In this document: one piece after another, positions 38,088-45,836 of the stretch
Layout of the letters: the number at the start of each line of letters is the position of its first letter
Position numbering within the stretch: position 1 is the first letter of the stretch
Assembly (NCBI RefSeq): GCF_030269685.1
Contig: NZ_BSTT01000010.1
Span: 124,001-188,000, forward strand
Source: Actinomycetospora sp. NBRC 106378
GTDB lineage: Bacteria; Actinomycetota; Actinomycetes; Mycobacteriales; Pseudonocardiaceae
DNA: 64,000 bases
Direction: 5' to 3'
Notes under the pieces: generated by a model
Seen by the model: the letters and a program-made list of their open reading frames with translations, nothing else
The model's database searches: none
Told to the model about the DNA's origin: nothing
Translations under genes and position numbers: made by a program

Positions 38088-38885
38088 TCAGACGGGGCGG
38101 TGGCCGAGCTTCGCGGAGATCTCGGCCGCCCCCTCCTTGAGCTCCGCCACGACGGCGCGGGCGCGGCGCCGCGGCAGCCGGTAGGCGGGCCCGGTGACCG
38201 AGAGGGCCGAGCCCACGGTGCCGTCGGCCGACACGACGGGGACGGCGACGGCGTGCATCCCCACCTCGAGCTCCTCGAACGAGCGGGCGTAGCCCTCGTC
38301 GAAGACGCGCGCGAGCTCGATCCGCAGCGCCGCCGGGGTCACGATCGTCTCCTCGGTGAACTGCTCCAGCGGGCGACGCAGGACCCGTCGTCGGTCCGTC
38401 GTGTCCATCCAGGCGAGCAGGACCTTGCCGGCCGAGCTCGCGTGCAGCGGGGTCCGCCGTCCGACCCAGTTCTCCGAGATGACGGAGGCGGTGCCGCTCT
38501 CCTGGGCCACCGTGATCCCGGCCTCGCCGTCGCTGACCGCGATGTTCACGGTCTCGCCCAGCGACTCCGCGAGGCGCTGGCAGACCGGTTGCCCGAGCCG
38601 GGAGACGTCGAGCCGCGCGGTCGTGGCGGACGCGAGCCGGATCAGACCGAAGCTCAGGGCGTACCGGCCCCGGTCGCCGTGCTGTTCGAGCAGGGAGCGG
38701 CGCTGCAGGGCCGCGACCAGCCGGGAGGCCGTCGACTTGTGGACGTCGAGCGCTGCGGCGATGTCGGTGATCGCGGCCTCGCCCTGTTCGGCGACGAACT
38801 CGAGGATCGCCACGGCCCGGTCGACCGACTGGACCGCGCCGACCTTCTCACCCGGCGCCGGTGCGGGGTCGATCGACGCTGACAT
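38088..38885 (-). CDS. IclR family transcriptional regulator
   Basis: 265 residues with an N-terminal winged helix (SVDRAVAILEFVAEQGEAAITDIAAALDVHKSTASRLVAALQRRSLLE) and a C-terminal effector-binding domain (SSAGKVLLAWMD, EGYARSFEELEVGMHAVAVPV, GSALSVTGPAYRL). It ends 7 bases from the convergent purU stop and lies next to the oxygenase gene. It is a natural candidate for the GTTGCG/CGCAAC half-site pairs before the oxygenase genes; the assignment is by proximity only. Confidence 0.93.
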   Translation of the reverse strand: MSASIDPAPAPGEKVGAVQSVDRAVAILEFVAEQGEAAITDIAAALDVHKSTASRLVAALQRRSLLEQHGDRGRYALSFGLIRLASATTARLDVSRLGQPVCQRLAESLGETVNIAVSDGEAGITVAQESGTASVISENWVGRRTPLHASSAGKVLLAWMDTTDRRRVLRRPLEQFTEETIVTPAALRIELARVFDEGYARSFEELEVGMHAVAVPVVSADGTVGSALSVTGPAYRLPRRRARAVVAELKEGAAEISAKLGHRPV

Positions 38886-38902
38886 CGTCGGAGGCTACCT
38901 GA

Positions 38903-38934
38903 CTGCTCGGGCCCGTCCGTGGCCCGTCGAGCAG
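38903..38934 (-). terminator. Hairpin between oxygenase operon and iclR
   Basis: CTGCTCGGGC (38903-38912) pairs with GCCCG and CGAGCAG (38922-38934, one bulged T). It lies downstream of the minus-strand oxygenase/small-gene unit and just upstream of iclR, so it probably ends the former. Confidence 0.5.
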
Positions 38935-38986
38935 CCCTGACAGGCCCTGACGTGCGCGGACGGACAGGGAGACGGTGGGGGACGGG

Positions 38987-39169
38987 TCAGGCGCGGTCGT
39001 CCTCGGGGAGGGCGCGCGCGAGGTCGCGGAGCAGGAAGGGCAGGCGCCCGGCGCACCGCGGGCAGACGCAGTCGCTGCCGTGGACGGCGAGCTGGTCGGC
39101 GACCGCGAAGGCGTCGGCCAGGGGCTCGGCGGCGACGGGGTGGGGGGTGGGATCGGGATCGGCGCTCAT
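38987..39169 (-). CDS. Small Cys-motif protein downstream of the oxygenase
   Basis: 60 residues, with HGSDCVCPRCAGRLPFLLRDLARALPEDD. The CxCxxC group suggests a metal site or redox-active element; I do not recognise the family. It lies 48 bases after the Rieske oxygenase stop on the same strand. The coding case rests on its position, ATG start and non-random composition; there is no clear Shine-Dalgarno. Confidence 0.5.
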   Translation of the reverse strand: MSADPDPTPHPVAAEPLADAFAVADQLAVHGSDCVCPRCAGRLPFLLRDLARALPEDDRA

Positions 39170-39217
39170 GGCTCGTCTCGTTCGTCCGGTGTGCTGCGGG
39201 TCGGGTGGTGGGTGGCT

Positions 39218-40363
39218 TCAGCCGACGCGTTCGCGCACCCAGTCGTGGAACTCGCCGATGTGGTGCTCGCTCGGGACCAGCACCCCGCCCCGCGCGTACG
39301 ACCGCGAGTCCATCGACACCTGGCAGCGCTCGCAGGCCTCGAAGTCCTGCTGGTTCACCCGGTGGAAGAGCTCCACCGAGCGGTCCAGGTCGGCCCCGGA
39401 GTCGACGACCTCGGGGAGGTAGAGCCAGTCGCAGACCACGAGCGTCCGGTCGGCGGTCAGGGGGAACATGCGGTGGAACACCACGTGATCGGGGACCAGG
39501 TTGACGAACACCTGCGGGCGCACCGTGATCGCGTAGTAGCGGCGGTCCTGCTCGGCGGCGACGCCCGGGATGCGCGCGTGCCCCGCCGAGCCGTCGACGG
39601 TGAAGCCCGCGACGTCCTCCCCGAACTCCGCCCCGTGCCCCACGAAGTACTGCGCGGCGAGCCCGTCGGCGAACTCCGGGAGCACCTCGGTCAGCTCCGG
39701 GTGGATCGTCCCGCAGTGGTAGCACTCCATGAAGTTCTCGACGATCTGCTTCCAGTTCGCCGCCACGTCGTAGGAGATGCGGCGACCGAGCTTCAGGCCG
39801 GCCACGTCGTAGCCGACGATCGCGTCGGGGGAGCCGAGGCGGGTGGTGACGTCGGCGACCACGGTGTCGGAGAAGGACGGCGGCTCGTCGGCGAGGCAGA
39901 CCCACACGTAGCCGAGCCACTCCTGCACCGCGACGCGGTCGAGGCCGTACCGGTGCCGGTCGACGTCCGGCATGGAGGCGATGTTGGGCGCCGCGATCAG
40001 CTTCCCGTCCAGACCGTAGGTCCAGGCGTGGTACGGGCACTGGAAGGAGCGCCGGACCGAGCCCTTCTCCTCGGTGCACAGGCGCGCCCCGCGGTGCCGG
40101 CACACGTTGAGGTAGGCGTGCACGGCGCCGGTGCGTCCCCGCGCCACGATCACGCTCTCCCGGCCGACCTGCACGGTCTCAAAGTCGCCGGCGGACGGGA
40201 TGTCCGCGGCGAGCACCGCGCAGAACCAGCCCTGCTCGAGGATCAGCGCCTGTTCGGCCGCGAAGATCGCGGGGTCGGTGTAGTACCGGCCCGGGAGGGT
40301 CTCCCGCAGGCTCTCGGGGAGCGCCGGGCCGGTGATCGATCCGACGAACTCACCAGTGGTCAT
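39218..40363 (-). CDS. Rieske non-heme iron oxygenase, alpha subunit (probable glycine betaine demethylase)
   Basis: 381-residue ring-hydroxylating-type oxygenase. The [2Fe-2S] Rieske ligands are C88, H90, C109 and H112 (VCRHRGA...CPYHAW). The mononuclear iron domain has NFMECYHCGTIHPEL. The sequence resembles GbcA/choline-monooxygenase-like enzymes rather than typical dioxygenases. Given dmgO and sox next door, removal of a methyl group from glycine betaine is the most likely reaction; another betaine such as stachydrine cannot be excluded. ATG 40363 begins the conserved sequence; residues upstream are low-complexity. Confidence 0.85.
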   Translation of the reverse strand: MTTGEFVGSITGPALPESLRETLPGRYYTDPAIFAAEQALILEQGWFCAVLAADIPSAGDFETVQVGRESVIVARGRTGAVHAYLNVCRHRGARLCTEEKGSVRRSFQCPYHAWTYGLDGKLIAAPNIASMPDVDRHRYGLDRVAVQEWLGYVWVCLADEPPSFSDTVVADVTTRLGSPDAIVGYDVAGLKLGRRISYDVAANWKQIVENFMECYHCGTIHPELTEVLPEFADGLAAQYFVGHGAEFGEDVAGFTVDGSAGHARIPGVAAEQDRRYYAITVRPQVFVNLVPDHVVFHRMFPLTADRTLVVCDWLYLPEVVDSGADLDRSVELFHRVNQQDFEACERCQVSMDSRSYARGGVLVPSEHHIGEFHDWVRERVG

Positions 40364-40434
40364 CGTGCGTGCTCCTCGACGTGGGCCCGACCGGGCGAGC
40401 GGGCGGGTCCGGTCTGTCGGACCGCGCCGGTGCT

Positions 40435-40472
40435 GTTGCGCGATAGGCGACACTGGTTCTCATCACGCAACG
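40435..40472. promoter_or_regulatory. GTTGCG/CGCAAC half-site pair A (before oxygenase)
   Basis: GTTGCG (40435-40440) and CGCAAC (40467-40472) are inverted, 26 bases apart, about 70 bases upstream of the minus-strand oxygenase start. Two further pairs with spacing of 25 and 24 bases precede the reductase and ferredoxin genes. The 328-base oxygenase-reductase intergenic region (40364-40691) otherwise holds the reductase promoter and no gene. Confidence 0.6.
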
Positions 40473-40551
40473 AGCACGCTCCCCGTCGGAATCGGGCCGT
40501 GTCAAGGGCTGGCCGGGGAGAGTCCGGGATTTCCCGGCGTCGAACCCCTCC

Positions 40552-40580
40552 TTGACAACGTCAGGCCGTTCTCCCACGGT
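40552..40580 (+). promoter_or_regulatory. Probable reductase promoter
   Basis: A perfect -35 TTGACA (40552-40557), 17-base spacer and a weak -10 CACGGT (40575-40580). Transcription would start near 40587, inside half-site GTTGCG of pair B, so binding there would block it. Confidence 0.45.
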
Positions 40581-40584
40581 CTGA

Positions 40585-40621
40585 GTTGCGCATGGAGGAT
40601 CACGTGCGCGTAGGACGCAAC
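40585..40621. promoter_or_regulatory. GTTGCG/CGCAAC half-site pair B (before reductase)
   Basis: GTTGCG (40585-40590) and CGCAAC (40616-40621), 25 bases between them, starting at the predicted start of transcription of the reductase gene and ending 70 bases before its ATG. Confidence 0.6.
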
Positions 40622-40691
40622 GTCGGTCCTGTCCGGTGCCGCGGCCGCGCGTTCGCGCCGCGGCGTCCCTCCCGTGTGCCGAGGAGCGCGC

Positions 40692-41876
40692 ATGAAGACG
40701 ATCGCGATCGTGGGGGCCTCCGTCGCCGGGGTGCGCTCGGCCCAGGCCCTGCGGGCCGCCGGGTTCGACGGCCGCCTCACCCTGCTGGGCGACGAGCCGC
40801 ACGTCCCCTACGACCGGCCGCCGCTGTCGAAGGAGTTCCTGGCCGGGAGCACCGACGAGGCGGGCCTCGCGCTCCTCGACGACGAGGACCTCGCCGGGCT
40901 GGCGCTGGACCTGCGGCCCGGCACGCGCGCGGCGGCGCTCGACACCGCGGCGGGCCGGGTCCGGCTCGTCGACGGCGGCGAGGTGGCGGCGGACGGCGTC
41001 GTGGTGGCCACCGGCGGCAGCGCCCGGAGGCTGCCCGGCACGTCCGACGTCGAGGGGGTCCACGCGCTGCGCACCCTCGACGACGCGCGGGCGCTGCGGG
41101 CCGCGCTCGCGCCCGGGTCGCGGGTGGCCGTCGTCGGGGGCGGGTTCATCGGCGCCGAGGTCGCCTCCACGTGCCGGGCGCTCGGCCTGGACGTCACCGT
41201 CCTCGACGGCCTCGACACGCCGCTGGCCCCGGTGCTCGGCCCGACCGTCGCCGCGACCTGCGTGGCCCTGCACGACGACGCCGGCACCACCCTGCACGCC
41301 GGGGTCGCGGTCGAGGGTCTCACCACGGCGCCGACGTCCGGTGGGGCGCGCCGGGTCACCGGGGTGCGGCTGCGGGACGGCCGTGAGGTGCCGGCCGAGG
41401 TCGTCGTCGTCGGCGTGGGCATCACCCCGAACACCGGCTGGCTGCAGGGCTCGGGGGTGAAGGTCGAGAACGGCGCCTGCACCGACGACGGGCTCGTCAC
41501 CGACGTCCCGGCCGTCGTGGCGGTGGGCGACGTCGCCCGCTGGTGCCGCGGCACGTCCACCCACCGCCACGAGCACTGGACGAGCGCGGGGGAACAGGCG
41601 GCGGTCGCCGCGGAGAACCTCCTCGCCGGCTCGACGGTCCGCACCGTCGCGCCCTCGGGCTACGTCTGGTCCGAGCAGTACGGCCGCCTGCTGCAGCTCG
41701 CCGGCCACCCGGACTCCAGGGACGCGGTCGAGGTCCTGCACGGCGATCCGGGGGAGCGGCGGTTCGTCGCCCGCTACGTCGGGACGGACGGGGCGACGAC
41801 GGGGCTCTTCGCGATGGCCGAGCCGCGGATGTTCGGCCGCCTGCGGCGCACCGAGCTGCCGCGCCGGGCCGGCTGA
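40692..41876 (+). CDS. Ferredoxin--NAD(P) reductase of the Rieske oxygenase system
   Basis: 394-residue FAD-dependent pyridine nucleotide-disulfide-type reductase of the BphA4/rhodocoxin-reductase class: TIAIVGASVAGVRSAQALRAAG, DRPPLSKEFLAG, second nucleotide site VAVVGGGFIGAEVASTCRALG, and C-terminal AVGDVARW. It would pass electrons from NAD(P)H to the Rieske ferredoxin at 43.6 kb. ATG 40692 has GAGGAG 6 bases upstream. It converges on the transporter gene. Confidence 0.92.
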   Translation: MKTIAIVGASVAGVRSAQALRAAGFDGRLTLLGDEPHVPYDRPPLSKEFLAGSTDEAGLALLDDEDLAGLALDLRPGTRAAALDTAAGRVRLVDGGEVAADGVVVATGGSARRLPGTSDVEGVHALRTLDDARALRAALAPGSRVAVVGGGFIGAEVASTCRALGLDVTVLDGLDTPLAPVLGPTVAATCVALHDDAGTTLHAGVAVEGLTTAPTSGGARRVTGVRLRDGREVPAEVVVVGVGITPNTGWLQGSGVKVENGACTDDGLVTDVPAVVAVGDVARWCRGTSTHRHEHWTSAGEQAAVAAENLLAGSTVRTVAPSGYVWSEQYGRLLQLAGHPDSRDAVEVLHGDPGERRFVARYVGTDGATTGLFAMAEPRMFGRLRRTELPRRAG

Positions 41877-41888
41877 GGCCCCACCGGC

Positions 41889-43325
41889 TCAGTCCCGGGG
41901 ATGTTCGAGGAACACGCCGTCCGGCGAGCGTTCGGGCGGTGGCAGGTCCGCGCTCGAGGCGAGCGGCCGGGCGCCGGCGAGCGGGTGCCCGGCGCTCTCC
42001 TCGAGGAACGCCACGCTCACGAGGCCGATCACGCCGGCCGCCACCAGGAACCAGCCCGCCCAGTCGAGGTAGCCGGTCGACGCGGTGAGGGCGGCGATCG
42101 CGGTCGGGGAGGTGCCCGCGAAGACCGAGACCGCGACGTTGAAGGTGAGCGCGAGGCCGCCGTAGCGCACGAGGGTGGGGAACACGGCGGGCAGCGTGGA
42201 CGGCGCCACGGCCGCGAAGCAGAGCAGGCACGCGCCCATCAGGGCCAGCCCGCCGATCTGACCGAGCAGGCCCTGGCGGAGCAGCCAGACCGCGGGCAGA
42301 CCGGTCACCACGAGCGCGGTGCTGCCCGTGAGCAGGACGGGTCGACGGCCGATCCGGTCGCTCAGCCGCCCGACCGTCGTGATCGTGGCCAGCATCGTGA
42401 GCATGACCGCGACCTGCAGCCCGGTCGCGGCCGCGGTGCCGGTGCCGGCCTCGCCGTACTCGACCAGCGTGCTCGTCAGGTAGGTGGGCACGTAGCTCGT
42501 CATCACGTAGTTCGCGACGTTCCAGGCCACCACCAGCCCGCCCGCCACGAGCACGCCGCGGCGGTAGCGCACCAGCACGATCGTCAGGGCCCGGCGCAGC
42601 GGCATGCCCGCGACCGCGGGGGAGCGGTCCATGAGCTGACGGAAGGCCGGGGTGTCCTCCAGGCGCAGGCGTAGGTAGATGCCGGTGATCCCGAGCGGGA
42701 GGGCGAGCATGAAGGGGAGGCGCCAGCCCCAGGAGAGCAGCGCGTCGTCGGGCAGCAGGGCGATGACCAGGGCGCTCGCGCCGGCCCCGAGCGTGTAGCC
42801 GCTCAGCGTGCCGAACTCGAGCCAGCTGCCGAAGAAGCCGCGACGCCGGTCGGGGGCGTACTCCGCGATCAGGGTGAGGGCCCCCGTGTACTCCCCGCCC
42901 GCGGAGAAGCCCTGCAGCATCCGGATGACCAGCACGAGGACCGGGGCGGCGACGCCGATCGTCCCGTGACCCGGCACGAGGCCCAGCAGCAGCGTGGCCG
43001 CCGCCATGAGCACGACGGTGGCCGAGAGGACCCTCGTCCGTCCGATGCGGTCGCCGAGGGGTCCGAAGACGAGGCCGCCGAGCGGGCGCATCACGAAGGC
43101 GGCCGCGAACGCGCCCAGCGTGTAGACCGCCGCCCAGGGCCCGGCGTCGGGGAAGAAGACCCGGCTCAGCACGGTGCCGGCGAGGTAGGAGTAGAGCCCG
43201 AAGTCGTACCACTCCGCGACGTTGCCCACGGCGGCCGCGGCGGTCGCGCGCCGCAGGACGTACTCGCCCTCGACGGCCGGCGGCCGTACCCCGTCCCGCC
43301 GCCACGGGTGCGGCTGGTCGATCAT
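41889..43325 (-). CDS. MHS-family MFS transporter (probable betaine uptake)
   Basis: 478 residues, about 12 membrane segments, with the metabolite:H+ symporter features: N-terminal VGNVAEWYDFGLYSYLAG, loop 2-3 motif GDRIGRTRVL, RMLQGFSAGGEYTGA, and the central DRIGRRPVLL. MHS members (ProP, ShiA, KgtP) import betaine, proline and organic acids; betaine is inferred from context. ATG 43325 is chosen since GAGGGG lies 6 bases upstream and homology begins there. A GntR-type site lies 81 bases upstream over its probable promoter. Confidence 0.88.
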   Translation of the reverse strand: MIDQPHPWRRDGVRPPAVEGEYVLRRATAAAAVGNVAEWYDFGLYSYLAGTVLSRVFFPDAGPWAAVYTLGAFAAAFVMRPLGGLVFGPLGDRIGRTRVLSATVVLMAAATLLLGLVPGHGTIGVAAPVLVLVIRMLQGFSAGGEYTGALTLIAEYAPDRRRGFFGSWLEFGTLSGYTLGAGASALVIALLPDDALLSWGWRLPFMLALPLGITGIYLRLRLEDTPAFRQLMDRSPAVAGMPLRRALTIVLVRYRRGVLVAGGLVVAWNVANYVMTSYVPTYLTSTLVEYGEAGTGTAAATGLQVAVMLTMLATITTVGRLSDRIGRRPVLLTGSTALVVTGLPAVWLLRQGLLGQIGGLALMGACLLCFAAVAPSTLPAVFPTLVRYGGLALTFNVAVSVFAGTSPTAIAALTASTGYLDWAGWFLVAAGVIGLVSVAFLEESAGHPLAGARPLASSADLPPPERSPDGVFLEHPRD

Positions 43326-43405
43326 CCGATCCCCTCGCGGACCTCGGTTCGCTGCGGCCCTGACCGGGAAGTGTGTCACCCGGATGTCGCCGTGTTGGAC
43401 GGCGT

Positions 43406-43421
43406 ATTGACATATCAGTCG
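43406..43421. promoter_or_regulatory. GntR-type operator, site 3 (transporter)
   Basis: ATTGACATATCAGTCG. Compared with site 1 it differs at 2 of 16 positions. On the minus strand its CTGATATG overlaps a -10-like element, with ATGACA (a one-mismatch -35) 15-16 bases upstream, so it probably controls the transporter. It also contains TTGACA on the plus strand, towards the ferredoxin. Confidence 0.6.
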
Positions 43422-43512
43422 CGTACCAGCCGTGTCATCCAATGGCAACAGTACGTCGCCAGAAGTCCCCGGTGACCCCCTTGACGGCGCTTCCGCGAAT
43501 CGTCACGCTCAT

Positions 43513-43548
43513 GTTGCGAATCGCAGGACGCGCCGCGCAATACGCAAC
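43513..43548. promoter_or_regulatory. GTTGCG/CGCAAC half-site pair C (before ferredoxin)
   Basis: GTTGCG (43513-43518) and CGCAAC (43543-43548), 24 bases apart, ending 11 bases before the ferredoxin ATG. The left site extends to the palindrome TGCGAATCGCA. Confidence 0.6.
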
Positions 43549-43559
43549 AGGAGCCAGAC

Positions 43560-43898
43560 ATGATCTACGTGGGCGAACTCTCGGACATCCCCGACGGCGA
43601 GTCGGTCCGGGTGGAGGGGACGGTGGCGATCGCGGTGTTCCACGTCGGGGGCGAGCTCTTCGCCATCGACGACACCTGCACGCACCAGGACGCGTCGCTG
43701 TCCGACGGCTTCCTCGAGGGCTGCGCGGTGGAGTGCCCGCTGCACGCCGCGTGCTTCGACCTCCGGACCGGGCGCCCCGACGGCCCCCCGGCGAAGAAGC
43801 CGGTGCGTACCCACGCCGTGTCGGTCACCGACGACGGCCAGGTGTGGGTGCAGGAGACCGTCACCGTCCCGGTGGCGGAGCTGGCACCCGCCGTGTGA
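43560..43898 (+). CDS. Rieske [2Fe-2S] ferredoxin of the oxygenase system
   Basis: 112-residue Rieske ferredoxin of the BphA3 type. Ligands are C40 and H42 (TCTHQDASL) and C59 and H62 (VECPLHAACFDLRTG). It would carry electrons from the FAD reductase (40.7 kb) to the oxygenase (39.2 kb). ATG preceded by AGGAG. It is separated from its partners by the transporter gene but shares their upstream half-site pair. Confidence 0.93.
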   Translation: MIYVGELSDIPDGESVRVEGTVAIAVFHVGGELFAIDDTCTHQDASLSDGFLEGCAVECPLHAACFDLRTGRPDGPPAKKPVRTHAVSVTDDGQVWVQETVTVPVAELAPAV

Positions 43899-43926
43899 GC
43901 ACCCGTCGTCGCCCTACGATCGCAGG

Positions 43927-44784
43927 GTGACGACCAAGGTCGCGGTGCCCCGGCCGCCGGGCACCGTCCCGCCGGCGCGGTTCCGGCCGCGCTTCCACTA
44001 CGAGCTCATCACCTGCGGGCTACGTGGCCACTCCCTGCTCGGGACCGACGCGGCCACGCTCGACACCGACGACGCCGGGTTCGACGTCGGTCTGGTCGTG
44101 CGGGAGTCCGCCGGTTCCCGCTGGCACCGGTGCCTGCGCTGCGACTCGTGGGTGCCGCTGCCCCCGCCGGCCGCCCCGGGGCGGGACCGCCTGCCCACCC
44201 GGGCCGAGGTCGACCTGCCGCTGCGCGGCCGGGCCTTGCGGGACCGGTTCGTCCTGCGGCTCATCGCGATCGACCGCCTGCTGCACTTCCTCGGGCTCGG
44301 CCTCGCCGCCGCGGCGGTGTTCGTGTTCCTCGCGGACCGCGAGGCCCTGCGCACGCCGTTCTTCGCCGTGCTCGACACGCTGCGCCGGACCCTCGGTCTC
44401 GGTGACGGCCTGCAGGAGGGGGTCCTCGGCGAGGTGACCCGCGCGTTCACCGCCCAGGACCGGACGATCGTCCTCGTGGGGATCGCCCTCGCCGCCTACG
44501 CCCTCCTCGAGGGGGTGGAGGCACTCGGGCTGTGGTGGGGCCGACGCTGGGCCGAGTACCTCACGCTGATCGCGACGTCCGTGCTGCTGGTCCCCGAGAT
44601 CTACGAGCTGACCGTGCGGGTCACCCCCACCAAGGTGGTCGCGCTGATCGTGAACGTCGCGGTGGTGGTCTACCTGCTGGTCGCCAAGCGTCTCTTCGGG
44701 CTGCGCGGGGGTGCGGCCGCGGAGGAGGCCGCGCGCGCCGCGGACCAGGGGTGGGAGGCCCTGGCACGCACCGCTCCCGCCTGA
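43927..44784 (+). CDS. DUF2127 membrane protein
   Basis: 285 residues with an N-terminal cytosolic part carrying a CLRC pair (a half zinc-ribbon) and four membrane segments in the C-terminal half (LIAIDRLLHFLGLGLAAAAV, IVLVGIALAAYALLEGVEALGLW, LTLIATSVLLVPEIYEL, VALIVNVAVVVYLLVAKRL), the DUF2127 pattern. Function unknown. A -10-like TACGAT (43915-43920) ends 6 bases before the GTG start with no Shine-Dalgarno, so a leaderless mRNA is likely and it is probably not part of the ferredoxin transcript. Confidence 0.82.
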   Translation: MTTKVAVPRPPGTVPPARFRPRFHYELITCGLRGHSLLGTDAATLDTDDAGFDVGLVVRESAGSRWHRCLRCDSWVPLPPPAAPGRDRLPTRAEVDLPLRGRALRDRFVLRLIAIDRLLHFLGLGLAAAAVFVFLADREALRTPFFAVLDTLRRTLGLGDGLQEGVLGEVTRAFTAQDRTIVLVGIALAAYALLEGVEALGLWWGRRWAEYLTLIATSVLLVPEIYELTVRVTPTKVVALIVNVAVVVYLLVAKRLFGLRGGAAAEEAARAADQGWEALARTAPA

Positions 44785-44788
44785 CCGT

Positions 44789-45520
44789 TCAGGGCTCGCG
44801 GGAGGCCCGGTAGCGGTCGCCGTCGGGCCGGGCGCGGTCGCGCCAGCCCGACGCGGCCCAGTCCTGCGACCACGCCTCGGAGGTGAGGACCGGCACGAGG
44901 CCCTCCCACGACTCCGACATGCGCGTCCACAGGTCGTCCGGGCCGTCGGCGAGGGCGTGGTTGCCGGAGGCCACGGCGACGACCGTGCGGGCGGCGCGCA
45001 CCGGGTCGACGTTCGACGCCAGCAGCCCGGCCGCCTCGGCCTGGGTCAGCCGCTCGACGGTCGCGTGCTCCCACGCGGTCAGCCACGCGAGGCGGTGCTC
45101 GCGGAGGTCGGGCTCGTAGATCGCGCGACTGATGCCGCGGACGAGCGGGTCGTACATCCACCGTGCCGTGTAGGCGTCGGTCTCGAGGAGCAGTCGCCAC
45201 AGGGGGTCCACGCCCTGGCGGTCGATCCGGTCGACCAGGGCCGACCAGGAGTCGCAGACCTCGACCAGCAGGGCCTCCGCGAGCGCCCGCTTGGACCGGA
45301 AGTGGAAGTACAGCGCGCCCTTCGTCAGGCCCGCGACGGCGAGGATGTCGCTCAACGCCGCCCCGCGGTAGCCCTGGGCGTCGAACACGGTGGCCGCGGC
45401 GAGCAGCAGCCGACGGCGGGTCCGACGGGTCCGTTCCCCGACGTCGCCGTCGGCCCAGGCCGACCCGGGAACGGGGAGCTCCGGGGCCGACGGCGCGGAC
45501 TCGGAGGAGGTCACGCGCAC
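44789..45520 (-). CDS. TetR family transcriptional regulator
   Basis: About 243 residues. The N-terminal TetR DNA-binding domain is clear: RRRLLLAAATVFDAQGYRGAALSDILAVAGLTKGALYFHFRSKRALAEAL. This resembles gamma-butyrolactone-receptor-like and ScbR-like TetR proteins in the HTH, but the C-terminal ligand domain is not diagnostic. GTG 45520 or 45514 are both possible starts. Converges on DUF2127 with 4 bases between stops. Confidence 0.88.
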   Translation of the reverse strand: MRVTSSESAPSAPELPVPGSAWADGDVGERTRRTRRRLLLAAATVFDAQGYRGAALSDILAVAGLTKGALYFHFRSKRALAEALLVEVCDSWSALVDRIDRQGVDPLWRLLLETDAYTARWMYDPLVRGISRAIYEPDLREHRLAWLTAWEHATVERLTQAEAAGLLASNVDPVRAARTVVAVASGNHALADGPDDLWTRMSESWEGLVPVLTSEAWSQDWAASGWRDRARPDGDRYRASREP

Positions 45521-45539
45521 ATCGTACGGCCCCGGACGA

Positions 45540-45746
45540 TCATGACCGTCGCAGGGCGTGGCGTGGTGTGCGCTCCTCGCGGGCCGCCGCGAGCAGGGCG
45601 AGGACGGTCCTCGCGGTGCCCGGCGCGGGCGCCGTGGGTCGCCGGAAGGTGAGCATGGAGGGGCCGACCGCCTCGGTGTGACGGGCCCACCGGTCGACCT
45701 CGTCGAAGATGGGGGTGGGCCGGAGCGCGTCGACGTCGGGGGACAC
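45540..45746 (-). CDS. Possible small hypothetical protein
   Basis: 68 residues, VSPDVDALRPTPIFDEVDRWARHTEAVGPSML-like start and helical C-terminus. It fills much of the 316-base gap between the tetR start and the quinone reductase gene. The composition is protein-like in this frame, but there is no recognised family and no clear ribosome binding site. The rest of the gap shows no other feature I can support. Confidence 0.3.
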   Translation of the reverse strand: MSPDVDALRPTPIFDEVDRWARHTEAVGPSMLTFRRPTAPAPGTARTVLALLAAAREERTPRHALRRS

Positions 45747-45836
45747 CCCGACGACGGTGCCACCGCCGACCCCGCCGGCCCAGGGACGTCATCACAACGG
45801 GAGTGACGGTCCGCCCGTCGGGGGAACACCCGGACC

